Both the position numbers and the translations under genes were made by a program. 34,366 bases of DNA from Rhodothermia bacterium (GTDB taxonomy: Bacteria; Bacteroidota; Rhodothermia; Rhodothermales; JAAAOL01), in NCBI GenBank assembly GCA_030428385.1, contig JAUIDY010000066.1:1-34366 (forward strand). Direction: 5' to 3'. Shown here piece after piece: positions 7,759 through 16,173 of the stretch. How positions within the stretch are numbered: position 1 is the stretch's first letter; every line of letters starts with the position of its first letter. Below the pieces are notes generated by a model, which did not search any database, was not told the origin of the DNA, and saw only the letters and a list, made by a program, of their open reading frames with translations.

Positions 7759-8337
7759 TCACTGCACAAACTCCGCTTTTAAGTCGCTCCATGAGGCGCT
7801 GGATCCGAGTTCCTGATCGCGCCAGTGTTGCAGGTGCCACAACCCGTCGGTGTCGGGTTCAATCTGCCAGAGCAACCGTCCTTGCACACTATCGGGCGCG
7901 TCGGGGCGGCGGTGCTGGACCACCAGCAAATAGGTGGCCTCCAGCACGTAGCGGTCTTCGGCAATTTCTTCGACGGTGTCGGAGAGCCGGAGTTCGCGGA
8001 TTTGTCCCGCCTGCGCGGCTTCGACGAGGGTGGTAAAATAGCTCACTTCTTCAGAGCGGCTCCAGTTGGGCCAGAGCGCCGGGGTCCCGGCCAACGCCAA
8101 CGCCGTGGGCTCAAACACCATGTCTTCGGCCAGGGAGCGGCGGTAATTCTGAGTGTTGAGTTCGGCAATGGCGTTGCGCAGGTTTTCAACAACGAGGTCG
8201 GGCGCATCAGGCTGAACATAGGTACCCGCCTCCGTGTTAGGCGGCTCGGGGTCGCGGGGGTCAAACACCCCACAGCCAGCCAAAACCAGCAGCAGCGCCA
8301 GCCACCCCGCCGACCTATATGGTCGCAAACGAACCAT
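7759..8337 (-). CDS. Lipoprotein with predicted NTF2/SnoaL-like fold
   Basis: A 192-aa lipoprotein starting MVRLRPYRSAG, with a lipobox LVLAGC at about residue 20. The mature domain begins with a long helical stretch (LVVENLRNAIAELNTQNYRRS) and ends in strands with LLWQIEPDTDGLWHLQHW, as in small NTF2-like proteins. It is similar in plan to the following gene at 7091-7609. The open frame extends to 8424, but that would run into ispH; the ATG at 8337 begins 5 bases after the ispH stop and gives a proper signal peptide. Probably cotranscribed with ispH. Function unknown. Confidence 0.8.
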   Translation of the reverse strand: MVRLRPYRSAGWLALLLVLAGCGVFDPRDPEPPNTEAGTYVQPDAPDLVVENLRNAIAELNTQNYRRSLAEDMVFEPTALALAGTPALWPNWSRSEEVSYFTTLVEAAQAGQIRELRLSDTVEEIAEDRYVLEATYLLVVQHRRPDAPDSVQGRLLWQIEPDTDGLWHLQHWRDQELGSSASWSDLKAEFVQ

Positions 8338-8342
8338 GCTGC

Positions 8343-9590
8343 TTAACCCGCCTCTACTTCGGCAAACGGCGCGAGGGCGTCCTCGGTGGAGCGGGCATCG
8401 GGGAACCACCCCACAAGGGTGCAAATCACGTCATCCAGCAAGGCATCGGGGCAGGACGCCCCGGCGTTAATCAGCACGTCCACCGGCCGCTTGGCAGGCA
8501 ACCAGTCGTCGGTTTCGTGCAAGGTCTGCGTGGGGTAATCGAAGTGACGAATCCGGGTAGGCGACACCATTTCTTCCGCGCCTTTGATAAAATACGTCGG
8601 CATCACCGCCTCGCACAGTTCCACCAGGTGGCTGGTATTGGAGGAGTTGTAGCCCCCCACCACAATCGCCAGATCCGCGCCGTCGGCAATAAGGGCCTGG
8701 GTGGCTTGTTGATTTTCGTGGGTGGCGTAGCACAGCGTATCGCTGGTATCGGCGAAATGCGCGGCGAGGTTGGCTTCGCCGTACCGATCGCGCATGGCTT
8801 GCTGGAGCAGGTCAGCGATGGCCTGGGTCTCGGTGGCAAGCATGGTGGTCTGGTTCACCACCCCGATGCGTTGGAGGTCACGGTCCGGATCAAAACCGTG
8901 GCTGTAGCGATCCGCAAAGTGTTCATAAAATGAGGCTGCGTCGGCGGTACCACGAATCACCGCTGCCAGGTCATGGGCTTCCTCCAGGTTGCGAACCACC
9001 ACCACGGGCGAGGCTTCTTTGGCATGCGAAAACGTGGCTTGGGTCTCTTCATGATAGCGCTTGCCATGTACCACAATGGTGTAGTCTTTGCGCCCCAGCT
9101 GCTCACTCCGTCGCCACACCTTTTTGACAAACGGACAGGTGGTGTCATACGTGCGCGTATCGATGCCCCGGGCCGCGAGTTCGGCTTGCACTTCGAGCGT
9201 CGCCCCAAAGGCCGGAATGATGACAAGGTCGTCCGGATGCAGGGCATCAAACGGGATCAGTTGCTCTCCGGTAGTGGTCCGCAAAAACCGGATGCCGCGT
9301 GCCTGCAGGTCATTGTTAACATGCGGGTTATGAATCATTTCGGACAGCAGAAAGATACGCTGGTCCGCCGCCTTGCCGGGGTGTTCCTCCAGGGCGCGGT
9401 AGGCAATCTCGATGGCATTTTCCACGCCGTAACAAAATCCAAAGTGCCGCCCGATCTTGAACCGGATCGGGCCAAAATCTAGCACCGAGGGTGACAGGTC
9501 TTTTTTACGTGGGTCCATGATACGGCGTGCCTGCTTAACCGATGCAATGATGGGACTCCGGTAAAAAAGAGGAACGTCAAACTGCCGCAT
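8343..9590 (-). CDS. ispH: 4-hydroxy-3-methylbut-2-enyl diphosphate reductase (IspH), long form
   Basis: The last enzyme of the MEP isoprenoid pathway, a 4Fe-4S reductase making IPP and DMAPP. The three cluster cysteines are in HFGFCYGVENA, DTTCPFVKKVW and GASCPDALLDD. Substrate-binding His and Glu lie in HGKRYHEETQATFS and EMIHNP. At about 415 residues it is the long form known from cyanobacteria and Bacteroidota, with an N-terminal FDVPLFYRSPIIASVKQ stretch and an insertion in the middle. The frame opens to 9716 inside the upstream kinase gene, but the 42 extra residues are not expected for IspH; I take the ATG at 9590. The kinase gene ends 113 bases upstream and a lipoprotein gene follows after 5 bases. 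Confidence 0.92.
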   Translation of the reverse strand: MRQFDVPLFYRSPIIASVKQARRIMDPRKKDLSPSVLDFGPIRFKIGRHFGFCYGVENAIEIAYRALEEHPGKAADQRIFLLSEMIHNPHVNNDLQARGIRFLRTTTGEQLIPFDALHPDDLVIIPAFGATLEVQAELAARGIDTRTYDTTCPFVKKVWRRSEQLGRKDYTIVVHGKRYHEETQATFSHAKEASPVVVVRNLEEAHDLAAVIRGTADAASFYEHFADRYSHGFDPDRDLQRIGVVNQTTMLATETQAIADLLQQAMRDRYGEANLAAHFADTSDTLCYATHENQQATQALIADGADLAIVVGGYNSSNTSHLVELCEAVMPTYFIKGAEEMVSPTRIRHFDYPTQTLHETDDWLPAKRPVDVLINAGASCPDALLDDVICTLVGWFPDARSTEDALAPFAEVEAG

Positions 9591-9703
9591 ATAAGGAATG
9601 AGGTGATGAGCGGAGGCGAACAGGAGCATCAGAACGCTTTCTTCCGTCGTGGTGATGCCACTGCCAAAAAACACAATTTGTAACGCCGCATCAGAAGGCA
9701 GGT

Positions 9704-11950
9704 TCAGTCTTCCCAAATTGCCCTATCTCCTTGCAAACGCTCGACTTGACCTGCGCTCTGTGACAATCCTGCATTGGGGGAAAGTGGTAAAAAGACGGTA
9801 AACACCGCCCCTTCATCGGGAATGCTGTCCACGGTGATTTCGCCCTCCATGCGCCGGACCATCTCCAGGGCAATGGACAGGCCCAGCCCTGCTCCTTCGA
9901 GTGTCTGGTTATAGGTACGGGGCTCCTGGGTGAAGGGTTTAAAGAGATGGGGCACAAAACCGGGTGCAATGCCGGGTCCGGTGTCGCGCACCGCAATGGC
10001 GCAGGCCGGAATCCCTGAGAGCGAGGCCTCGTAGGCCCGCACCGTGACGCCTCCTTTGTTGGTGAACTTGACGGCGTTGGAGAGCACATTGAGCAGCACC
10101 TGCCGCAGGCGGTCGGCATCGGCCTGAACGAGCAACGTAGGTGGCGAAATATCGACGGTGAGGGTCAGCTTTTTTTGCCGAACCACCGGATGCACCGACG
10201 CGACCACTTCATGCACCAATGCCTGTACTTCTACCGGTGCCAGGTCAAAAGAGAACGAGTTGGTTTCCACCCGAGCGGCATCCAACACATCGTTTACGAG
10301 CCGGAGCAGGCGATTGGCGTTGTCCTGTATGGCTTCGAGGAATTCATCCGCCGGGGGGGCGTCTTCCTCTTGCAAAAGCCGTGTGTAGCCCAAAATAGAC
10401 GCCAGGGGCGACCGCAACTCGTGGCTTACGGCAGAGAGAAACTGGCTCTTGGCGCGGTTGGCAGCCTGGGCAGCCTGCGCGGTCTCCCGCAGTTCTTCGG
10501 TCTGGCGGTGGACCTCCATTTTGAACAGTTCTGCATTTTGCCGAGCGAGGTCTTCGTTATGGGCATTGCGCCGGGCTACCGCATAACACTGCACCAGGAT
10601 AAAAAGCAAAAACCCATACCCGACCACGTACATGCCGGCCCCCGTAATCCACCCAGCCGCATACCACACATCATGCAGCCCCGTCACAAATACGGGCACA
10701 AAACCAGCGATCAAGATACGCCCCAGGGGTTGCTGGCTCCATAACCCCACGCCCATCACACCGATACTGATCACCAGGAACAGGGGCACCATCCACCGAG
10801 CCGCCCAAATCAAGTAGGAGGTGAAGAGGGGCTGGTTAAACAGGGAGAGAGTGAGCAGTAAAAACGCGGTGCTCAACACCGCGACCAGGACCCACGTCAG
10901 TCCTCTGCGGACGCGGCGAGAAATTTCGCGAGGAGCAATGCGTTTGCCACGCCGGTGCAACACCAGATCGGAGGGTGGCCGGAAGCGATACCCCGCGATG
11001 GTGACGGGCGCAAACAAACGCGGCAAAAACGACCACAACAGCAACCCCAACAGCCCGATCATGGAAAAAAACGTCACTGCCTCCAGCAAGATGCGGGTCT
11101 CGAATGTGGTGGCTTCTGGGAAAAAATATTCAAACACCCCGGCCACAGCCAACGAACGCAGCGCCATCACCGCCGAAAGCAATGCAATCACCAGGCTTTG
11201 CACATCTGCCCGGTACCACATCCAGCTCAGCAGGAAATAAACCACGATGAGCAGATAAAACCCCAGTTGAACCGAAAGGGAGATGGTTCGCTTCAGGGCT
11301 TGATCCTGATACACCGGGGCTACGCCGAGTTGAATACGGTTAAACGCCCCACCATTGAGGTAGTCGTGGTTGGCTATTTTCCACGTGAGTACCAGGCTGG
11401 TATCGGCGGGCAGATGAAACGTTGTGGGTGCCCGGCTGCGGACAGTGGTTTCGGGCGTCAGGCCCGGACGTCCGCTGGAAGCGATGAGTTGTGGCGACCG
11501 CCCGGCCCGCGCCACATACAACATATGGGCATTGTTGGTGTGCTGGATGTACCCTACCAGCGGAGGCAGTTCCGGCGGAAGCCGCAGATGCAACCGGTAA
11601 TACACCAACCCCTCATCGGGAAAACCTTGCTCCTTGAAGTTGTCGCTGATATCAACCCGTCGCCAATGCGCATCGTCGTAGTTATAGTCGGCAAAGCGGG
11701 CGCTGTCTGAGCCCGCAACCGCCCGCCATTCTCCCGCCAGCGCCACCACTTCCGTCAGCACCTGGTCATCAATAGGCAAGACCCCGTTGAGGGCCCGTAC
11801 GGAAGCGGGATTGGACGGGACACACCCGCCGAACACGAGCAGCAAACACACCCCTCCCAGCCACCAGAATGTTCGTGCACGCCACGGCGTCTGGCAGGTA
11901 GGCGCTTCCCGGTGCGCAGCATTTTCTCTATGCAGCCAAGTCCATTTCAA
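9704..11950 (-). CDS. Membrane histidine kinase with 7TMR-DISM sensor and a lipobox-like N-terminus
   Basis: A 748-aa sensor kinase. After a charged start comes a hydrophobic stretch ending VFGGC (Cys43), resembling a lipoprotein signal. A periplasmic all-beta domain (about 60-215) fits the 7TMR-DISM extracellular jellyroll. Seven hydrophobic segments (about 225-455), a short coiled coil (470-500), and the HisKA domain follow with phosphoacceptor H510 in SHELRSPLAS. The HATPase domain has NVLSNAVKFT, DTGPGIAPG and GAGLGLSIALEMV. No response regulator is adjacent, so it is an orphan kinase. The start is TTG: an in-frame TGA lies just upstream, there is no in-frame ATG before residue 130, and CAGGC precedes it by five bases. 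The lipobox may be coincidental. Confidence 0.85.
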   Translation of the reverse strand: MKWTWLHRENAAHREAPTCQTPWRARTFWWLGGVCLLLVFGGCVPSNPASVRALNGVLPIDDQVLTEVVALAGEWRAVAGSDSARFADYNYDDAHWRRVDISDNFKEQGFPDEGLVYYRLHLRLPPELPPLVGYIQHTNNAHMLYVARAGRSPQLIASSGRPGLTPETTVRSRAPTTFHLPADTSLVLTWKIANHDYLNGGAFNRIQLGVAPVYQDQALKRTISLSVQLGFYLLIVVYFLLSWMWYRADVQSLVIALLSAVMALRSLAVAGVFEYFFPEATTFETRILLEAVTFFSMIGLLGLLLWSFLPRLFAPVTIAGYRFRPPSDLVLHRRGKRIAPREISRRVRRGLTWVLVAVLSTAFLLLTLSLFNQPLFTSYLIWAARWMVPLFLVISIGVMGVGLWSQQPLGRILIAGFVPVFVTGLHDVWYAAGWITGAGMYVVGYGFLLFILVQCYAVARRNAHNEDLARQNAELFKMEVHRQTEELRETAQAAQAANRAKSQFLSAVSHELRSPLASILGYTRLLQEEDAPPADEFLEAIQDNANRLLRLVNDVLDAARVETNSFSFDLAPVEVQALVHEVVASVHPVVRQKKLTLTVDISPPTLLVQADADRLRQVLLNVLSNAVKFTNKGGVTVRAYEASLSGIPACAIAVRDTGPGIAPGFVPHLFKPFTQEPRTYNQTLEGAGLGLSIALEMVRRMEGEITVDSIPDEGAVFTVFLPLSPNAGLSQSAGQVERLQGDRAIWED

Positions 11951-12010
11951 GAGTGCCTGTCATCCCATAATGCAACCCTTGCTAATGTAAGGCACCGCTG
12001 GCACATTCTC

Positions 12011-13141
12011 TCATAATCGCTGGCTAATCCGCGGGACTTGCTCCTTCATCCATGATGAATAGCGGTTTTCCTGAATGGCCAACCGGGCTTCCTGCATGAG
12101 CCACAAGTAAAACGAAAGGTTTTGCAAGGAGGCCAGTTGCAACCCCAACACTTCGTTGGCCTTAAATAAATGGCGGAGATAAGCCTTGCTAAACTGCTGG
12201 GACGCATAGCGCGGAAGCCCGGGATCAAGCGGCGACAGATCATCGGCCCACTTCCGATTGCGAATGTTGATAATGCCCTGGGTGGTAAACAGCATGCCAT
12301 TGCGCCCATTGCGCGTCGGCATCACACAATCGAACATATCGATGCCACGGGCAATGTTTTCGAGCAGGTTGGCAGGCGTGCCGACGCCCATCAGGTAGCG
12401 CGGCTTGTTTTCCGGCAATACCTCGGTGCATACCTCCACGGTGGCATACATCTGTTCCGCTTCTTCACCCACCGAAAGCCCGCCAATGGCGTAGCCGGGG
12501 AAGTCCATCTCCACCAAACGCCGCGCCGACTCCCGGCGGACCTCGGGATACACGACGCCTTGCACAATGGCGAACAGGGCCTGGCTGTGCCCATACCGTG
12601 CCTCGGTTTCTTCAAACCGCGTCTTGCAGCGGGCCGCCCACCGCATCGTCAATTCGTTCGACTCCCGCGCATACGCCGCCGTAGAATCCCCCGGCGGGCA
12701 TTCGTCCAGCACCATCATGATGTCGCTCCCAATGGCCCGCTGGATGTCGACTACCGATTCGGGCGAGAAGAAGTGATACGACCCATCGATGTGACTCTGG
12801 AACCGTACGCCTTCTTCCGAGAGCTCCCGCAATTCGGCCAGCGAAAAGACCTGAAAGCCACCGGAGTCGGTAAGGATGGGTCCCTCCCAGTTCATAAAAC
12901 GATGCAAGCCGCCCGCCTTTTCCAACAGGTCGGTGCCGGGACGCAGGTACAGATGGTACGTGTTCCCCAGGATAATTTGCGCCTGCACATCCGACACCAA
13001 CTCGCGAGGCTGCACCGCCTTCACGCTGCCTACCGTTCCCACCGGCATAAAGATCGGCGTTTCCAGTACCCCGTGGGCTGTCTCTAAACGGGCAGCACGC
13101 GCGCGGGTGTCGGGGCATTGGTGTTCGAGGGCAAAGCGCAT
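12011..13141 (-). CDS. tgt: tRNA-guanine transglycosylase lacking the canonical zinc ligands
   Basis: Exchanges guanine for a queuosine precursor at position 34 of GUN tRNAs. The 376-aa product has PIFMPVGTVGSVKAV, LTDSGGFQVFSL with the general acid/base Asp, and GIDMFDCVMPTRNGRNG with the nucleophile Asp. In the usual zinc motif CxCxxC the aligned stretch reads DPGLPRYASQQFSKAYLRHL, so the three cysteines are L, R and S; the downstream ligand His of the usual IHNL is Q in SLQNL. Loss of the cysteines is, from memory, shared by Bacteroidota Tgt proteins. I use ATG 13141; the open frame continues upstream through a heptanucleotide repeat, encoding a low-complexity PHSPFPI leader that is unlikely to be real. 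Confidence 0.93.
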   Translation of the reverse strand: MRFALEHQCPDTRARAARLETAHGVLETPIFMPVGTVGSVKAVQPRELVSDVQAQIILGNTYHLYLRPGTDLLEKAGGLHRFMNWEGPILTDSGGFQVFSLAELRELSEEGVRFQSHIDGSYHFFSPESVVDIQRAIGSDIMMVLDECPPGDSTAAYARESNELTMRWAARCKTRFEETEARYGHSQALFAIVQGVVYPEVRRESARRLVEMDFPGYAIGGLSVGEEAEQMYATVEVCTEVLPENKPRYLMGVGTPANLLENIARGIDMFDCVMPTRNGRNGMLFTTQGIINIRNRKWADDLSPLDPGLPRYASQQFSKAYLRHLFKANEVLGLQLASLQNLSFYLWLMQEARLAIQENRYSSWMKEQVPRISQRL

Positions 13142-13146
13142 ACAGA

Positions 13147-13188
13147 TGGGGAATGGGGAATGGGGAATGGGGAATGGGGAATGGGGAA
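13147..13188. repeat. Six perfect tandem copies of the 7-bp unit TGGGGAA, directly before tgt
   Basis: Six identical units followed by a partial seventh (tgga). The tract ends 5 bases before the tgt start codon on the minus strand, where a ribosome binding site should be; the transcript reads as TTCCCCA repeats. The unit length is not a multiple of three, so copy-number change would shift any frame running through it. Confidence 0.9.
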
Positions 13189-13287
13189 TGGAAGTTAGGT
13201 TCCTGTCCCACGATGTCAACCCAAAGAGAGATGAAATACGCCCCGTCTTCCCCGATGGAACAGTTCCCCACCACAAAGTGGTTCGCT

Positions 13288-13905
13288 TCAAGCCGCCGAC
13301 GATGCTGGCTGCCCCGAACGGGCACGGCGCGGAAGTCTTGCTTCGAGCGCTTCTACAAAGCCGGGGCGTTCTTCGGCAGGCAGTCCCAGGACGACGGGTC
13401 CCGCCGTGGTTTTTAGCAACACGAGGGCTGCGTTGGGCCGGTTTACGAAGGCCTTCGTCTGGGCATACCGCCGCCAGTGCTGATGAAACTCCTTCGCCGA
13501 AAGCACAGCCACTGCCTGCACCGACGCATAGGCAACCTGGTGCCGGGTGTTACCGCGCTGGAGGTCCAAGGCTTCGGGCCCCTGTTTCAGGACAATGGGC
13601 GGTGAAAAACCAACCACCGCTCCAAGAAGAAACACGCTCCACCCCACCAGTTGGCTGATCCAAAACACCACAGCAACGACACCTCGCGGGTTGGCGAGGA
13701 CAGCGGGTTTGACAAAAACCCATGCGATGTACTGCGCCAACACCAACACCAGTGCCCCACCCATCAGAAGCAGCAGGAGAAACGCTTCCGCTCGCCGTTC
13801 ATCGCCCAGCCGATGCTGAAGCCAGCGCCCCAATAACGAATAGCGGGGTGAGAAATGGCGAGGAACGTAGTAGGTATGCTTCACGAAGCAGGTGCTTTTT
13901 GACAC
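13288..13905 (-). CDS. Membrane protein with predicted bacterial PH-like domain
   Basis: A 205-aa protein of unknown function. Residues 1-35 are basic and cytoplasmic. Two hydrophobic segments follow (about 40-62 and 75-105). The soluble part (about 108-195) alternates strands and ends in a helix (ERPGFVEALEARLPRRA), which fits the small PH-like domains found after two membrane helices in many bacterial proteins. The only start before the first membrane segment is GTG, at 13905 or 13882. It lies between the MCE gene (13973) and tgt on the same strand. No function can be assigned. Confidence 0.6.
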   Translation of the reverse strand: MSKSTCFVKHTYYVPRHFSPRYSLLGRWLQHRLGDERRAEAFLLLLLMGGALVLVLAQYIAWVFVKPAVLANPRGVVAVVFWISQLVGWSVFLLGAVVGFSPPIVLKQGPEALDLQRGNTRHQVAYASVQAVAVLSAKEFHQHWRRYAQTKAFVNRPNAALVLLKTTAGPVVLGLPAEERPGFVEALEARLPRRARSGQPASSAA

Positions 13906-13972
13906 CGGTAAGACGCTTTACAAATCGCTGCGCCTGTTGGTGCTACCGCGTGCGGTTTCGTTTCACGCGCCG

Positions 13973-15157
13973 TTAATTTTCCTCAGGGGCAGGCTCCTCC
14001 TGGGTCGCATCGGCCGTCGCCTCATTCGGCGGCTCCTCCCCATCGGAGGTAGGCCCCGGTGGGGAAGCCGAGTCCGAAGACATCGTGTCGTCCCCCTGTT
14101 GCAACGACGCTTCTCGTGCGTCCAGCGCCTCCGACTGTGCTTGCAGGCGCGCTTCCCAGTTGACGAGTTCCAGTTGCTGGGCTTGCAGATTCCGGTAACT
14201 CGCTTCGATGGCCCGTTCGCGCACCTCAAATGGCGCGGCCTCCATATACCCTCGCTCCTCGAAATACCGCTTAAAGATCCAGTTGTGCTTCGCGGCCTCC
14301 ATCAGTTCCGTAAAGCGGTAGGCCCCCAACACGCCCCAGTTGGTCAGGTTTTCCGCGTTGGTGGTGATGGCACGCAGGTCCGTAGAAATGCCCTGAAGCG
14401 TATCCGAGGTGGCCAGTAGTTGGTTGTACAACTGCGGATCGTTCAACATCAGCGCCAGGGTGCCATCCCCCTGATCCACCTTTGCCAGAATCGACTGAAC
14501 CCCTTCGGTGGCTTCTCCCGCGAGTTCGACCAATGCCTCGGCATCGCGGCCCAGGTTGTCCATGAGTTGCTGCACCTCATCGGCGGTGGTGAGCATAGTC
14601 GTATACAGGGCCGGGTCGTAGATGATTTTACCCAGCGTTCCTTCGCCGTTGCGCACATCAATCATGATCTGCTCGAACGACGTGGCCGCCTCGGCAAAGC
14701 GCTGCACCGACTCCACCGCCCGGTCCGAAATCTCAAACACGTCAAAGGGATCCACGCCGACGATATAATCCCCTTCCTCGATGGGTTCCAGCGCCGCCGC
14801 CGATGCCGTCGTGGGGTTGACGAGCACCACAATCATGCTTCCCACCAACCCGTCGCTCTTGATTTGCGCCTGGGTGTTGGCATGCACCAGATGCTGGGCT
14901 CCTTTGCGGATCGCCATCGTCACCTCAATCTTTCCACCCACCGCCGAGGGCAAACTCACACTTTCCACACGCCCCACGTTCACGCCCTGAAACTGCACCG
15001 ACGCCCCGGTTTGCAACCCTGATACCTGGTCATAGCGGGCCTTCACAAAAAAGGTGTCGCTGAAAAGAAAGGATCGGTTTGCCAGCGCAAAAAGCACCAC
15101 AACAAACAACGCCAACCCGGCCATTACCAGCAACCCAACCCTGGCTTGACGTGACAT
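13973..15157 (-). CDS. MCE/MlaD-family substrate-binding protein of a phospholipid transporter
   Basis: A 394-aa protein with one N-terminal membrane anchor (residues 8-28) and an MCE domain (about 36-115) starting FFVKARYDQVSGLQTGASVQ and containing FQGVNVGRVESV. This is the periplasmic ring component of lipid transporters that move phospholipids between the membranes. A helical middle (150-300) and a long charged coiled coil (305-345) follow, then an acidic Ser/Pro/Glu tail of about 45 residues, probably disordered. The ATPase gene at 15331 is just upstream, separated by 173 bases with no clear gene. No MlaE-type permease is in the window. Confidence 0.88.
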   Translation of the reverse strand: MSRQARVGLLVMAGLALFVVVLFALANRSFLFSDTFFVKARYDQVSGLQTGASVQFQGVNVGRVESVSLPSAVGGKIEVTMAIRKGAQHLVHANTQAQIKSDGLVGSMIVVLVNPTTASAAALEPIEEGDYIVGVDPFDVFEISDRAVESVQRFAEAATSFEQIMIDVRNGEGTLGKIIYDPALYTTMLTTADEVQQLMDNLGRDAEALVELAGEATEGVQSILAKVDQGDGTLALMLNDPQLYNQLLATSDTLQGISTDLRAITTNAENLTNWGVLGAYRFTELMEAAKHNWIFKRYFEERGYMEAAPFEVRERAIEASYRNLQAQQLELVNWEARLQAQSEALDAREASLQQGDDTMSSDSASPPGPTSDGEEPPNEATADATQEEPAPEEN

Positions 15158-15330
15158 ATGCGCGTGGGATTGTCGATGGTCTGAGACGAACGGAAACCAA
15201 CAGCCGGAGCAAGCCCTCTCCGTTGGTGATTCGTTTCAACAGGCGGCCTGCCACAAAGTTGCGCAGGCGATGCCAAGGAATAGGCCCACCCGATGGCAAC
15301 AAGATGTCGATGCTGATACTCGCACCGGGT

Positions 15331-16110
15331 TCAGGTACCCTCAAAAAATTCTTGCAAAACAGGGTCGGGGGTGGTGCGCAACTCTGCTAAAGAACCACTG
15401 GCGACGATGCGGCCGTGGTGCAGAAAATGCGCCCGGTCGGTGATGATTTTGGCACACAACAGATCGTGGGTGATGGTGACCGACGAGATGCCCCGCTCAT
15501 CGCGCAGCCGGACGATCAACTCTGCCACCGTCCGCACCGAAACGGGATCGAGTCCGGTAGTGGGTTCATCGTAGAACATAACCTGCGGCTGCAAAATAAT
15601 GGACCGGGCCAGCCCGATGCGCTTGCGCTGCCCCCCAGACAGTTCGGCGGGATAGCTGGAGGCTTTGTCGGCCAGGTTTACCCATGCCAGCGTCTCCTCG
15701 ATCCGTTCCTTGCGTTCGGCAGCCGAAAGGTCGGTGTGGCGGTGCAGGAAAAACTCCATGTTTTCGAACACGGTCATGGAGTCGAACAGCGCCCCGCCCT
15801 GAAACAGGTACCCTGCGGAAAGCCGCACCCGGTCAAGCGCGTCGTCATCCAGTTGATCGACGCGGTGCCCCAGCAGCCACACCTCGCCCTGGTCGGGCTT
15901 CAGCAAACCCACGATGTGTTTGATTAGCACACTTTTACCTGAACCTGAGCCGCCCATAACGACGGCCGAGGTTCCTTTTTGTACTTCCAGGTTTACACCC
16001 CGTAGCACCGCCTTCGGCCCAAAGCTTTTATGCACATCCCGCAGCGCAATGATTGTCTCATCGGACGGCGCATGGCTCGCGCGTGTGGGGTTGGTGGCTT
16101 CAATTTCCAT
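15331..16110 (-). CDS. ABC transporter ATPase, MlaF/Mkl type
   Basis: A 259-aa cytoplasmic ATPase. Walker A is GGSGSGKS near residue 54, the Q loop is YLFQGGALFDSM, the signature is LSGGQRKRIGLAR, and Walker B is VMFYDEPTTGLDP. ITHDL gives the switch His. FQGGALFDSMTVFENM is characteristic of ATPases for MCE lipid transporters. It precedes the MlaD-like gene on the same strand, so both should serve the same transporter. The N-terminal 20 residues are a polar extension and a later start is possible. Confidence 0.9.
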   Translation of the reverse strand: MEIEATNPTRASHAPSDETIIALRDVHKSFGPKAVLRGVNLEVQKGTSAVVMGGSGSGKSVLIKHIVGLLKPDQGEVWLLGHRVDQLDDDALDRVRLSAGYLFQGGALFDSMTVFENMEFFLHRHTDLSAAERKERIEETLAWVNLADKASSYPAELSGGQRKRIGLARSIILQPQVMFYDEPTTGLDPVSVRTVAELIVRLRDERGISSVTITHDLLCAKIITDRAHFLHHGRIVASGSLAELRTTPDPVLQEFFEGT

Positions 16111-16173
16111 CGTGTTTGCAGAGACGCCCCGTTGGTCTGGCGTCGAACAGCCAGCTGCACGGAGCGTCCTTTT

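Noticed and set aside
9591-9716. N-terminal extension of ispH
   Set aside because: The added 42 residues overlap the kinase gene end and do not fit the known IspH start near FDVPLFYRSP.
13147-13188. CRISPR array
   Set aside because: The repeat unit is 7 bp with no spacers and no cas genes are in the window.
13142-13291. N-terminal extension of tgt through the 7-bp repeats
   Set aside because: The PHSPFPI repeats are a by-product of the nucleotide repeat; Tgt proteins begin at MRFALEHQ.
15030-15344. 104-codon minus-strand frame between the MlaF and MlaD genes
   Set aside because: It overlaps the MlaD start in another frame and its translation shows no family; the spacer is best left non-coding.
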